DNA of 64,000 nucleotides from Egicoccus sp. AB-alg2 (GCF_041821065.1 NZ_JBGUAX010000009.1:153133-217132), one strand, 5' to 3'. Shown: positions 26,052-34,627, counted from the first letter of the stretch. Numbers and translations are program-made. The notes: generated from the sequence alone by a model not told the origin.

Positions 26052-26677
26052 CGACCCGGACGCTGGCCGTCGTCACGGCGGGTCTCAGCCAGCCGTCGTC
26101 GACGCGCCTGCTCGCCGACCGTCTTGCCGCAGCGACCGTCGCAGCGGTGCGGCGCGGCGGCGACGACGTCGTCGTGGAGATCGTCGAGGTCCGTGAGCTC
26201 GCCCACGACCTGACCAACCACCTGCTGACCGGGTTCGCCAGCGGTCCGCTGCAGGCCGCCAAGGACACCGTCGCCGGTGCCGACGGCGTGATCGCGGTCA
26301 CGCCGATCTTCAGCGCCTCGTACAGCGGGCTGTTCAAGTCGTTCTTCGACGTGCTGGAGCCCGACGCCCTGACCGGCACGCCGGTGCTGATCGCGGCCAC
26401 CGCCGGCACCGCCCGGCACTCCTTGGCGCTGGAACACGCCCTGCGGCCGCTGTTCGCGTACCTCAAGGCGCTGGTCGTGCCCACCGCGGTCTTCGCGGCC
26501 TCGGAGGACTGGGGCGCCGGCGGCGAGGTCGATGGCGGGCTGACCGCCCGGATCGAGCGCGCGGCCGATCAGTTGGCGCAGCTGCTGGCCGGCGCGCCGG
26601 TGCACGAGTCGGCGGCTCGGCGCGCCGACCCCTTCGACGAGGTGGTCCCGTTCGAGCAACTGCTGCGCGGTTCGTGA
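26048..26677 (+). CDS. NADPH-dependent FMN reductase (CE1759-type partner)
   Basis: 209 residues with the flavodoxin-like fold of NADPH:FMN reductases. TLAVVTAGLSQPSSTRLLAD is the phosphate-binding loop, GVIAVTPIFSASYSGLFKSF the flavin-contacting segment and GTPVLIAATAGTARHSLAL the third loop. Overlap with both neighbours (ATGA in front, GTGA behind) shows a tightly coupled three-gene operon. It should deliver reduced FMN to the LLM oxidoreductase. Confidence 0.9.
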   Translation: MTTRTLAVVTAGLSQPSSTRLLADRLAAATVAAVRRGGDDVVVEIVEVRELAHDLTNHLLTGFASGPLQAAKDTVAGADGVIAVTPIFSASYSGLFKSFFDVLEPDALTGTPVLIAATAGTARHSLALEHALRPLFAYLKALVVPTAVFAASEDWGAGGEVDGGLTARIERAADQLAQLLAGAPVHESAARRADPFDEVVPFEQLLRGS

Positions 26678-27741
26678 CCGTGCGCGACGTCGAGGTGGTC
26701 GTCGTCGGTGCCGGGCAGGCGGGCCTGTCCGCGGCGTACTTCCTCGCGGCGCGCGGTTTCGCGAGGGAGGGCGACTTCGTCGTGCTGGACGCCGCCGATC
26801 GGGCCGGCGGCGCCTGGCAACACCGCTGGCCGACCCTGACGATGCAGGCCGTGCACGGGCTGCATCCGCTGCCGGGACTTCCGCCGGCAGCGGAGGCGCC
26901 GCAGGACGCCCCGGCCAGCGAGGTCGTCGCCGACTACTTCGCCCGCTACGAGCGCCACTTCGACCTGCCCGTCCACCGGCCCGAGCCGGTTCGGGCGGTA
27001 CGTGAGGCCGGCGACGGCCGGCTGCTGGTCGCGACCGACGATGGCGAGCTGCGGACCCGCGCCCTGATCAACGCGACCGGCACCTGGACCCGTCCGTTCT
27101 GGCCCGTGTACCCGGGCGCGGAACGCTTCCGGGGACGGCAGCTGCACACCGCCGACTACCACGGGCCCGACGAGTTCGTCGGGCACCACGTGGTCGTGGT
27201 CGGGGGTGGGCACTCCGCGATCCAGCACCTGGCCGAGATCTCGGCGGTCACCTCGACGACCTGGGTGACCCGCCGGCCGCCGCGCTGGCGCGACGCGCCC
27301 TTCGACCAGGATGCGGGCCGCGCCGCCGTCGCCCGGGTCGAGGAAGCCGTCGCCGCGGGGCGCCGCCCGTCCAGCGTCGTCAGCGTGACCGGCCTGGTCG
27401 CGACGCCGCCGGTGGAAGAGGCCCGCGCCCGGGGCGCGCTCGAGCGGCTGCCGATGTTCGACCGCATCACGCCGGAGGGCGTCGCCTGGGACGACGGCCG
27501 CGTCGTGCGTGCCGACGTCCTCCTGTGGGCGACCGGGTTCCGCCACGCCCTCGACCATCTCGCCCCGCTGGGCCTGCGCGACCGCGCCGGCGGCATCCGC
27601 ATGGCCGGAACGCACGTGGCCGGCGACCCGCGCATCCATCTGCTGGGCTACGGCCCGTCGGCCAGCACGATCGGCGCCAACCGGGCGGCCCGCATCGCGG
27701 TACGCGACCTGCGGCACTTCCTCGGCCGAGCCGCCGCCTGA
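26674..27741 (+). CDS. FAD/NAD(P)-binding monooxygenase-like oxidoreductase
   Basis: 355 residues with two dinucleotide folds: VVVVGAGQAGLSAAYFLAAR for FAD and HHVVVVGGGHSAIQHLAEI for NAD(P)H. Between them is FMO-like WQHRWPTLTMQAVHGLHPLP, and near the end VLLWATGFRHALDHLAPL. This matches the flavin-containing monooxygenase/thioredoxin-reductase-like group, though the classic FxGxxxHxxxY signature is not obvious. Coupled to the two genes upstream by GTGA. It may hydroxylate or recycle the product of the LLM enzyme. Confidence 0.85.
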   Translation: MTVRDVEVVVVGAGQAGLSAAYFLAARGFAREGDFVVLDAADRAGGAWQHRWPTLTMQAVHGLHPLPGLPPAAEAPQDAPASEVVADYFARYERHFDLPVHRPEPVRAVREAGDGRLLVATDDGELRTRALINATGTWTRPFWPVYPGAERFRGRQLHTADYHGPDEFVGHHVVVVGGGHSAIQHLAEISAVTSTTWVTRRPPRWRDAPFDQDAGRAAVARVEEAVAAGRRPSSVVSVTGLVATPPVEEARARGALERLPMFDRITPEGVAWDDGRVVRADVLLWATGFRHALDHLAPLGLRDRAGGIRMAGTHVAGDPRIHLLGYGPSASTIGANRAARIAVRDLRHFLGRAAA

Positions 27742-27839
27742 GCAGCCGGCGGGATCGGCGTGGGCCACGACCGGCGCTTCGGCGCCGCCACCCGCGAGGC
27801 CAGTAGGGTCGGCCGCACGCCGAAGACGAGGAAACGGCC

Positions 27840-28175
27840 GTGGACGAGGCCCCTGACGTCGAGTACCTGCCGGACGTCTACGTCGGCATCCGTGAGCGGT
27901 ATCCGGACGTTGCCGCCGCGCTGGACGCGCTGGGCCGGGCCGGCGAGGCCGCCGGACCGTTGGACGAGCGCGAGCAGCGCCTGGCGACGCTCGGCATCGC
28001 CATCGGCGCGCTCGCCAAGGGAGCGGTGCGCTCGAACGTCCGCAAGGCCCTGGGCGTGGGCTGTTCCCCCGACGCCATCCGACACGCCGCCGTGCTGGCG
28101 ATCACGACCGCCGGCTTCCCCTCGGCGGTGGCCGCCATGGGCTGGATCGACGAGGTGCTCGCGGAAGAGGGCTGA
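27840..28175 (+). CDS. Carboxymuconolactone decarboxylase / AhpD-like protein without CxxC
   Basis: 111 residues, all helical, of the CMD family: ERYPDVAAALDALGRAGEAA, DEREQRLATLGIAIGALAKG, AVRSNVRKALGVGCSPDAIR and HAAVLAITTAGFPSAVAAM. The only Cys is in GCSP, so the CxxC pair used by AhpD peroxidases is missing and thiol peroxidase activity is unlikely. GTG start at 27840 after GAGGAAA. It could belong to the flavin operon (99 bp downstream), but the gap argues for its own translation signals. Confidence 0.8.
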   Translation: MDEAPDVEYLPDVYVGIRERYPDVAAALDALGRAGEAAGPLDEREQRLATLGIAIGALAKGAVRSNVRKALGVGCSPDAIRHAAVLAITTAGFPSAVAAMGWIDEVLAEEG

Positions 28176-28347
28176 CCCGGAGGCTCGGCGCGTGGCGACG
28201 CCGGTCAGGGCCGACGTCTCGGACCGGTCCTGCACAGGTACCCGCGACTCGGGCCTTCCCTCGCTGCCGGCGTCGACGGCCACGGCCGATCCTTCTCGTC
28301 GAGCCGCCCGGACGTGCGATGCGACGGCACGACGGAGGAGAGCCGCC

Positions 28348-28938
28348 GTGGCCGATGCCGCCACGTCACCGACCACCGGCGGCGAGCGCCGAGCGGACCG
28401 CCTGTTCGGCATGGACCGCCGCCGGTTCCTGCAACTGACGGGTACGGCCGGACTCGGGCTGACCGCTCCCGGTGCCGTGCCATTCGGGGGACGGCTGCTC
28501 GCCACCTCGCCGGCGCGTACACCAAGCGCGACGACGGGGTGGTACTCGTCGACCCCGACGTGTGCATCGGCTGCAAGATGTGCACGTTCTGCCCGTACGG
28601 GGCGCGCGGTCACGGTCCTGGCCGGGGCGGGCCTGGAAGCCGGGTCGCTGGCCTGGAAGCTGTCGAGGTTGTCGTCCCTCGGCCTCGAGGGGGAGGCGAG
28701 CCTGGCGCTGTTCACGGTCGACCATCGGTGGTTGCTGGTCCTGCGCGGTGCCGGCTGGGTGCTCGGTGTGGTCCTGGCCGTGATGCTGCTGTGGCGTCTG
28801 CGCCGCGGTGACACGCTGCGCGGCACCGCGCCGATGGTCTGGTCGATGCTGCTGGCCTTCGGCGCCTCGGAACTCGTCGGCCGGTTGCTCTTCTACGCCA
28901 CGGCGGTCCCGTTGCGTCCGCCCGGCCCCTTCGTCTGA
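28348..28938 (+). pseudogene. Relic of a DMSO-reductase-type (dmsABC-like) operon
   Basis: Three unrelated pieces of one enzyme complex are fused in 591 bp. Codons 1-55 from the GTG at 28348 (GGAGGAG upstream) read as the start of a molybdopterin oxidoreductase with a Tat-like signal, [20 protein letters not shown]. Next, in a different frame (about 28515-28606), is [20 protein letters not shown] followed by [11 protein letters not shown], a ferredoxin cluster segment of a DmsB-like subunit. Its third Cys gap is one residue short of the normal CxxCxxCxxxCP. From about 28608, back in the first frame, is the C-terminal membrane part of a DmsC-like anchor ([36 protein letters not shown]). The first frame stays open throughout, so a chimaeric 196-residue protein could be translated, but it cannot be a working enzyme. 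Confidence 0.75.
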
Positions 28939-28947
28939 GCTTCGCCG

Positions 28948-29883
28948 TCAGCCGGGTGCGACCTCGCCGAGGCCGAGCGTCAGCGCGATCGACCCGACCG
29001 TCGGATCGTCCTCGTCGACGACTGCCAGCAGACGCAGCTGGGACCGGTGCGTCGGGAGTACCGCGAGGCCCTCGACCTTGCAGCCCGCCACCGCCTCGTC
29101 CAACGGGAGGATCTCCACGGACCCGCCGCCCCCGTCGAGCAGGCCCAGGACCGAGCCGGCGACGGGGCCATCGGCGATGGCGTCCGGCGCGTCCTCTGCG
29201 GTCGCCGACACACAGATCCGGCCGTCCGGCAGGAGCACGGCGTCGGTGATGGCAAGAGGCTGGCCGCAGAGCGTGCCGAACTCGTAGCGACGGACGTCGC
29301 CGATCTCGACCGACGCTGCTGGCCGCCCTTCCTCGATGGTCGCGAGCAGGTCGTGGAGTGGCAGGTCGACGCTGGCCGAGGCGACACCGGTCGGGCCGTG
29401 GCCGCGCTGGAACCAGCGCATCCGGTCGCCGACGACACACGCCCCCTCGAGGTTGAGTTGTGTCGGGCGGAGCCCCAGGGCATGGCGGACCCGCTCGTAC
29501 AGCGGTGCGAGGTCGGCCGATCGCACGAGCGGGCAGTCGGGCATGGCGCGGACGAGGACCCCCCGGGTCCGTCGCGGCAGCGAGCCCGACCCCAGCAGCA
29601 GGACGGCGCCGGCCGGATCCGTGGCGACGTCGCAGGCGGCCTCGAAGTCGGGTTTGAGGTGTTTGGTGCCGTCCGCGTCACCGAAGACGTCCAGGCCATC
29701 ACGGGCCGGCAGGAGACGGATCCGCTCGATGGTCCCCGAGTCGGGTCGCCACCAGGCGGCGTGGTTCGCATCGTCCTGTGCGACCAGCCAGCCGTCCCCG
29801 AACCGCGCGAGCGCGGATGCCGCCCGCACCGGGCCCCCGGGACCGAACTGCAGCCGCTCCATCGAGACGAGCTCGACCGCCAT
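28948..29883 (-). CDS. DUF6929-family predicted beta-propeller protein
   Basis: 311 residues without signal peptide or membrane helix. Regular beta-strand repeats, AVLLLGSGSLPRRTRGVLV, LNLEGACVVGDRMRWFQRG, ITDAVLLPDGRICVSATAED and CKVEGLAVLPTHR, match DUF6929, a propeller-like family with no established function. The ATG at 29883 follows AGGAG by 7 bases. It converges on the dms relic (10 bp between stops). A hydrolase or binding role has been guessed for similar folds; I see no catalytic set. Confidence 0.78.
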   Translation of the reverse strand: MAVELVSMERLQFGPGGPVRAASALARFGDGWLVAQDDANHAAWWRPDSGTIERIRLLPARDGLDVFGDADGTKHLKPDFEAACDVATDPAGAVLLLGSGSLPRRTRGVLVRAMPDCPLVRSADLAPLYERVRHALGLRPTQLNLEGACVVGDRMRWFQRGHGPTGVASASVDLPLHDLLATIEEGRPAASVEIGDVRRYEFGTLCGQPLAITDAVLLPDGRICVSATAEDAPDAIADGPVAGSVLGLLDGGGGSVEILPLDEAVAGCKVEGLAVLPTHRSQLRLLAVVDEDDPTVGSIALTLGLGEVAPG

Positions 29884-29934
29884 GCCCGACTCCTGCACGT
29901 CCGGCGTGGATGGCGACGTCGCCGCCCACAGTCC

Positions 29935-30903
29935 TCAACGGACCTCGAGGACCAGCTTGCCTTGGGCGCGGCGTTCGTCGAGCTCGCGGAGTGCCTCGAC
30001 CACGTGCTCGAGCGGGTAGCTGCTGCCGAGCACCGGGCGCAACGCCCCCGATTCGACGTGGGGGCTCAGCTCCGCCCACTGCTGCTGCGGGTAGTCGGGC
30101 TCGCGCAGCCAGTAGGCGCCCCAGCCGACGCCGACGACGGCGATGTTGTTGAGCAGCAGGCGGTTGACCTTCACGGTGGGGATCTCGCCGCCGGTGAAGC
30201 CGATCACGAGCACACGGCCTTCCGTCGCCAGGCTGCGCAGCGAGTCGGTGAACCGGTCGCCGCCGACGGGGTCGACCACGACGTCGACCCCGCGACCGTC
30301 GGTGAGGTCGGCGACCGCCTCCTTGAACCCGTCGGCCGGCACGGTCTGGTCGGCGCCGGCCTCGCGGGCGACGGCGGTCTTGGCGTCGCTGGACACGACC
30401 GCGACGACGCGCGCCCCGAGCGCCTTGGCGAGCTGGATCGCGGCGGTGCCGACGCCGCCGGCCGCGCCGTGGACCAGCACGGTTTCGCCCGGCTGCAGCG
30501 CACCGCGGCGCACGAGCGCGAAGTGCACCGTGAGGTAGTTCATCGGCAGGCCGGCGCCGGCCGCGAACGGAAGCTCGTCGGGCAGCGGGAAGACCAGACG
30601 CGGGTCGACCGCGACCGTCTCCGCGAAGCCGCCGAAGCCCGGGAAGGCGGCCACCCGGTCGCCGGGCCGCACGGCCGCGCCCTCCGGCGCCTCGCGGACG
30701 ACGCCGGCGACCTCGGAACCGGGCACGAACGGCAGCGGCGGCTTGACCTGGTACTGCCCGCGGGTCACGAGGACGTCGGGGAACGTCACGCCGGCCGCAT
30801 GCACGTCGACGACGACCCGGCGGTCGGCGGCACCCGGTTCATCGATGTCGTTCACCTCGACCGCGTCGGGGCCGTCCAAGCTGGTGACCTGCACCGCGCG
30901 CAT
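29935..30903 (-). CDS. NADPH:quinone oxidoreductase-like zinc-free MDR enzyme
   Basis: 322 residues of the medium-chain reductase superfamily. The N-terminal GroES-like part reads AGVTFPDVLVTRGQYQVKPP and PFVPGSEVAGVV; the nucleotide loop is VHGAAGGVGTAAIQLAKALG. The catalytic zinc ligands are absent, as in QOR. The start is the ATG at 30903: AAGGAG sits 6 bases upstream, inside an apparent earlier ATG at 30918. Likely role is two-electron reduction of quinones or enones with NADPH. It is single and divergent from the repeat protein at 31085. Confidence 0.9.
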   Translation of the reverse strand: MRAVQVTSLDGPDAVEVNDIDEPGAADRRVVVDVHAAGVTFPDVLVTRGQYQVKPPLPFVPGSEVAGVVREAPEGAAVRPGDRVAAFPGFGGFAETVAVDPRLVFPLPDELPFAAGAGLPMNYLTVHFALVRRGALQPGETVLVHGAAGGVGTAAIQLAKALGARVVAVVSSDAKTAVAREAGADQTVPADGFKEAVADLTDGRGVDVVVDPVGGDRFTDSLRSLATEGRVLVIGFTGGEIPTVKVNRLLLNNIAVVGVGWGAYWLREPDYPQQQWAELSPHVESGALRPVLGSSYPLEHVVEALRELDERRAQGKLVLEVR

Positions 30904-31084
30904 GCGCTGCTCCTTCATGGCGTACTCGACGTCTGGGTTGCACGGTCACGCCCTGCCAGGCCGTCCGTGCCTCGGACCGTAGCCACGCGCACGCCGGGGG
31001 CCCGCTTCGCCACGGGACAGCCGCCTCTGTGCGATCGACCCGGTGGGCGGCAGGCTCCGCCGCGACGACGCACCGAGACGGGGG

Positions 31085-31978
31085 ATGGACATGGGTGGTC
31101 GGCGAACGGGCAGGCGCGCGGGGGCGGTCGGAGCCGCAGCCCTGCTGTGGTCGGTGGGCTTCGGGACGGGCGTGGCGCCAGCGGCGCCGGACAGCCTCTG
31201 CGTCGCCGCCGAGGGACGGGTGCAGGTCCAGCGCGGTACCGCGACCTGCTCCGCGACGGGCCCGGGCTCGTTCGCGCGTGCCCGCGGTGAGCACAGCGCC
31301 GCCGTCGCTCGCGGACGCGACACGCGGGCGGTCGTCACCGGTGACGGCAGCGCTGCGACCGCCACGGGTGGGCGTGGCAACCGCGCTTCGGTGGTGGGTG
31401 ACCGCAGCGAGGCGGCGGCCGTCCGCGGGCGCCTCAACCGGGCGGTCGTTCGGGGCGATGACAGCCGGGCGACGGCACGCGACGGCGACCACAACCGCGC
31501 CCGTGCCGTGGGCGACGCCACGTTCGCGGTCGCCGGGGACGGCCATCGGAACCGGGCCGTCGCGGCGGGTGGCGGCATCCACCGGGCCGAGGCGACCGGC
31601 GGCAACCGCAACGTGGCGCTCGCCGAGGGCCGCAACAGCACCGCGCTGGCCGGCGACGGCAACCGTAACCGTGCGACGGTCGGGGGCGGCTTCGACAACT
31701 ACGCGAGTGCGCGCTCCGGCCACCGCAACCTGGCCACCGTCGACGGCAACCGCAGCGGCGCGTTCGCCGAGCGGGGCCACCGCAACGTCGCCAGCGTCGT
31801 CGGCCGCAACCTGAACAACGCCTTCGCCCGCGACGGCAACCGCAACACCGCGCAGATCTTCGGCAACGACGGCAACTGGGCGGAGGCCGGGGACGGGCAT
31901 CGCAACACGGCCATCATCCGCGGCGACGGCCTGAGGGCGGTCGCAACCGGGGACCGGGTCACGGTCGAGGTGCCGTGA
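31085..31978 (+). CDS. Secreted short-repeat (curlin- or beta-roll-like) protein
   Basis: 297 residues. A basic start and hydrophobic segment (AGAVGAAALLWSVGFGTGVA) make a signal peptide; two Cys (39 and 55) follow. From residue about 62 to 290 there are about 24 units of 9-10 residues with the pattern N/S-x-A-x-A/V-x-G-D/G-G-x-R. Examples are NRATVGGGFD, NVASVVGRNL, NTAQIFGNDG and NWAEAGDGHR. Alternating small residues in short strands with Asn/Gly turns are features of curlin repeats and of YadA-type left-handed beta-roll heads. The conserved Gln of curlins is missing, and there is no anchor. No csg-type export genes are visible. ATG at 31085 follows GAGACGGGGG. A structural or amyloid-like surface role is inference. 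Confidence 0.72.
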   Translation: MDMGGRRTGRRAGAVGAAALLWSVGFGTGVAPAAPDSLCVAAEGRVQVQRGTATCSATGPGSFARARGEHSAAVARGRDTRAVVTGDGSAATATGGRGNRASVVGDRSEAAAVRGRLNRAVVRGDDSRATARDGDHNRARAVGDATFAVAGDGHRNRAVAAGGGIHRAEATGGNRNVALAEGRNSTALAGDGNRNRATVGGGFDNYASARSGHRNLATVDGNRSGAFAERGHRNVASVVGRNLNNAFARDGNRNTAQIFGNDGNWAEAGDGHRNTAIIRGDGLRAVATGDRVTVEVP

Positions 31979-31983
31979 GCGGG

Positions 31984-32021
31984 ACGCCGGCGCCGTCCAC
32001 CGGAGGCGGCGGCGCCGGCGT
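31984..32021. terminator. Stable hairpin after the repeat protein
   Basis: ACGCCGGCGCCG (31984-31995) pairs perfectly with CGGCGCCGGCGT (32010-32021) around a 14-nt loop, 6 bp after the stop of the repeat protein. No T-tract. Confidence 0.55.
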
Positions 32022-32025
32022 GCAC

Positions 32026-32058
32026 GCGGGCCGTGCCGTCCAGGACGGCGCGGCCCGC
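32026..32058. terminator. Second hairpin, facing dodecin
   Basis: GCGGGCCGTGCCGTC (32026-32040) pairs with GACGGCGCGGCCCGC (32044-32058) with a single G-U-type mismatch and a 3-nt loop. It ends 8 bp from the dodecin stop, so it is placed to end dodecin transcription. Confidence 0.55.
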
Positions 32059-32066
32059 CGGTGTGA

Positions 32067-32270
32067 TCAGTCCTCCAGCTCGAACGTGATCATCATGTTG
32101 ACCTGGTAGCTCGAGACGGATCCGTCGTCGATCGTGACCCGCTGTTCCTTGATCCAGGCGGAGCGGACGTTGCGCAGGGTGCGGGTCGCCCGCTCGATGC
32201 CCTGGTTGATGGCGTCCTCGAAGCTGGTGTCGGACTTCGCGCTGATCTCGGTGACGCGTGCGACGGACAT
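32067..32270 (-). CDS. Dodecin, flavin-storage protein
   Basis: 67 residues, the standard dodecin length, with the beta-alpha-beta-beta order: VARVTEISAKSDTSFEDAIN, QGIERATRTLRNVRSAWIKE, QRVTIDDGSVSSYQVNMMIT, FELED. The Trp of SAWIKE and the Gln of SSYQVNM are the residues that sandwich and contact flavins in known dodecins. It should form a hollow dodecamer that stores riboflavin, FMN or FAD. The ATG at 32270 follows AGGAG. Two flavin-using operons lie within 8 kb, which fits but does not prove a link. Confidence 0.93.
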   Translation of the reverse strand: MSVARVTEISAKSDTSFEDAINQGIERATRTLRNVRSAWIKEQRVTIDDGSVSSYQVNMMITFELED

Positions 32271-32410
32271 GGCATCTCCTTCATCGTCGGACCGGTGCGA
32301 CAACCGTGGGGTGCGCGCCGCATCTCGCGACACTGGCCGGGCGACCACCCGGGGTGGCAGGACGACGGTGACCCCGGCGCCTTGGAGGCCGATCAGCGCC
32401 GCGAACACGC

Positions 32411-32448
32411 GAGCGCCGGCCGCGCCCGCGTGGGCGCGCCCGGCGCTC
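32411..32448 (-). terminator. Long hairpin downstream of the M1 aminopeptidase
   Basis: GAGCGCCGG (32411-32419) pairs with CCGGCGCTC (32440-32448), and inside it CGCGCCC (32421-32427) with GGGCGCG (32432-32438) around a GCGT loop. The stem is 16 bp plus one C-C mismatch. It starts 10 bp past the aminopeptidase stop on the minus strand. Confidence 0.65.
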
Positions 32449-32457
32449 GTCGGAACC

Positions 32458-33885
32458 TCAGGGCAGCGACGGCTTGCCCGGCGAGTACAGCCAGGTGTCG
32501 AAGAACGCGGTGAGGTCGTCGTCGGTGTACTTCTGCGCGAGCGCGATGAAGTCGTCGGTCGTGGCCGCCGAGTCGGCGTACGTCTCGATCCAGTCCCGGA
32601 CGAACGCGAAGAAGGCGTCGTAGCCGAGCTGCTCCCGTAGCAGGTGCAGCGTCATCGCACCCCGGTCGTAGACGGCGCCGGCGAACAGGTCCTCCGGTCC
32701 GGGGTCGCCGATGACGACGTTCCAGAAGGGGCTCTCGGCCGGGACCGCGTAGGCCTCGTCGAACGACGATTGGATGTCCTGCTGATCGGTGTGGTCGAGC
32801 CACAGCCACTCGCTGTAGGTCGCCCACCCCTCGTTCAGCCAGATGTCCTGCCAGCGGGCCGGACTGACGAGGTTGCCGAGCCACTGGTGCGCCAGCTCGT
32901 GGGCGACGGTCGTCTCCGGTGGCGGACCCGAGTAGATCGGCCGCGTCTGGGTCTCCAGCGCGTAGCCGACGGAGTCGTCGTCGATGATCGCCCCGTACGC
33001 CACGAAGGGGTACGGCCCGTAGAGGTCGGTGAAGAAGGCGATCATCTCGTCGGTCCGGGCGAGACCAGCGGCGGCATCGGGCGGCAGGTCCCGGTCGATC
33101 GCGTCGATGATCGGCAGGCCGTCGGCGGTGGTGCGCTGGGAGAGGACGAAGTTCCCGATGGTGGCGGTGCTGAGGTAGCTGGCCATCGAATCGGGCGCGT
33201 CCCACACGAACGTCGACCAGCCCGACGCGGTCCGCTGGTCGACCAGCAGGCCGTTTGCGACGGCGACGCTGCCCTCGGGCACCGTGATCTCGAAGGAGTA
33301 CGTGGCCTTGTCCGTCGGGTGGTCGTTGACCGGGTACCAAGTCGGCGCTCCGTCCGGTTCGTTGACGACCATGGCGCCGTCGGGCGTCGACACCCAGCCG
33401 TAGAGCTCGCCGGTGACGTCCGTCGGCCGGCCCGTCGTGCCGCCGTAGGTCACGACGACGGTGTAGTCCTCGCCGACGCGCAGCTTCGGGCGCGGCGAGA
33501 TCATGAGCTCCTGGCCTTCGTGCTCGTAGCGTGCCCGCTTGCCGTCGACCGTCACGGACTCCACTTCCAGGCCACGCAGGTCGAGGTTGAAGCGCGACAG
33601 GTCGGCGGTGGCGGTGAACTCGATCGTGGCGACGCCGTCCAGGCGCCCGGTCGCCTCCTCCACGGGACCCTCGGGGTCCAGGGGTTCGTAGCTCAGCTCC
33701 AGGTGGTAGTGCTGGACGTCGTAGCCGCCGTTGCCGGCGAGCGGGAAGTATTCGTCGCCGACGCCCGGGGCTCCCTCGACGAAGCGGGGTTGCCCCGGTC
33801 GCTCGGGCGCGGCCACGGCGCTCGATGCTGGCAGCGACGCGCTGAGGACGAGGGCGACGACTGCGGCACTGCTGGACGCTCGCAT
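32458..33885 (-). CDS. Secreted M1-family zinc aminopeptidase
   Basis: 475 residues. Signal peptide SAAVVALVLSASLPASSAVA; then the M1 N-terminal beta-domain (YDVQHYHLELSYEPLDPEG, opening typical of M1). The catalytic domain has HELAHQWLGN with the third zinc ligand Glu in NEGWATYSEWLW (HExxH-18-E). A substrate-recognition loop reads YALETQTRPIY in place of the classic GAMEN. The protein is shorter than full M1 enzymes, lacking the C-terminal helical domain, as in many secreted actinobacterial members. ATG at 33885 follows GGGGGGA. Role: release of N-terminal residues from extracellular peptides, complementing the secreted subtilase. Confidence 0.9.
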   Translation of the reverse strand: MRASSSAAVVALVLSASLPASSAVAAPERPGQPRFVEGAPGVGDEYFPLAGNGGYDVQHYHLELSYEPLDPEGPVEEATGRLDGVATIEFTATADLSRFNLDLRGLEVESVTVDGKRARYEHEGQELMISPRPKLRVGEDYTVVVTYGGTTGRPTDVTGELYGWVSTPDGAMVVNEPDGAPTWYPVNDHPTDKATYSFEITVPEGSVAVANGLLVDQRTASGWSTFVWDAPDSMASYLSTATIGNFVLSQRTTADGLPIIDAIDRDLPPDAAAGLARTDEMIAFFTDLYGPYPFVAYGAIIDDDSVGYALETQTRPIYSGPPPETTVAHELAHQWLGNLVSPARWQDIWLNEGWATYSEWLWLDHTDQQDIQSSFDEAYAVPAESPFWNVVIGDPGPEDLFAGAVYDRGAMTLHLLREQLGYDAFFAFVRDWIETYADSAATTDDFIALAQKYTDDDLTAFFDTWLYSPGKPSLP

Positions 33886-34072
33886 CTGGTTCCCCCCGGA
33901 TCGGCGAAATGTCCGCAGCTGCACTATCCGCCGCGTCGCGGCGGATAGGCAGCCCCCGCGCAGCCGCTGCACGGGCAGGCTGCAGCGGCTGGCGGGCGAG
34001 CCGCGTCCACAGGGTTCCCAGCCGATCCGGCCGGCGCCGCTCAGCCGTCGGCGCGGCCAGCCGGCCGGGGGG

Positions 34073-34627
34073 TCAGTCGCCGGCGTTGCGGATGGCGTCG
34101 CGGATGCGGTCGATGAGCGCCACCGGTGGGCTGGCCGCGGCCTTGGCGCCCGGCGAGGTCGGGGCGCCGGGGTGCGGACGGGTGGGCACCATCGACCGCG
34201 CCCGTTCCAGCTTCTCCCCGAGCGTCTGCAGTTCCTCCTCGTCGAGGGCCTGTCGGAGTCCGGTGAACAGCTCGCCCTCCTCCTCCTGGACGTGGTGGCG
34301 CACCTCGGCCATCAGCTCGCGCATGCGGTCGTCGAACCCGTCGTCCTCCGCCGTCATCGAATCGAGATCGTTGAGCGTGTTCTTGATGGCGAGGTGCTCC
34401 TCGATGGCTTCGTCGGCGAGGGCGTCGCCGTTGTCGAGCACCTCCCGCAGGCGCGGGTAGAACCGCAGCTCCTCGATCTCGCCATGGACGGCCAGGTCGT
34501 GCACGACCTGGTGCGCGATCTCCGTCTTGCGCTCGGTGTCGGTCGTCGCCTCGTACTGCGTGAACAGGTCCTCCACCTCGCGGTGGTCCCTGGCCAGCAG
34601 GTCGAGCGCGTTCATGGTCTCCGCCAT
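34073..34627 (-). CDS. Hemerythrin HHE-domain protein
   Basis: 184 residues. Metal-binding HHE signatures are present: ARDHREVEDLFTQYE, VVHDLAVHGEIEELRFYPRL, EEHLAIKNTLNDLD and EVRHHVQEEEGELF. The tail is Pro/Ala-rich. It probably binds a di-iron centre for oxygen, nitric oxide or iron sensing. The ATG at 34627 follows GAGGGAG by 7 bases. The leader holds an inverted repeat (TCGCGCCCC/GGGGCGCGA, 34639-34668) that abuts the ribosome site. Gene order gives no further clue. Confidence 0.9.
   Translation of the reverse strand: MAETMNALDLLARDHREVEDLFTQYEATTDTERKTEIAHQVVHDLAVHGEIEELRFYPRLREVLDNGDALADEAIEEHLAIKNTLNDLDSMTAEDDGFDDRMRELMAEVRHHVQEEEGELFTGLRQALDEEELQTLGEKLERARSMVPTRPHPGAPTSPGAKAAASPPVALIDRIRDAIRNAGD

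Noticed and set aside
28314..28811. Independent ferredoxin-like gene of 165 codons
   Set aside because: Only about 30 codons have ferredoxin character; the rest is out of frame with the better matches on both sides, so it is part of the pseudogene.
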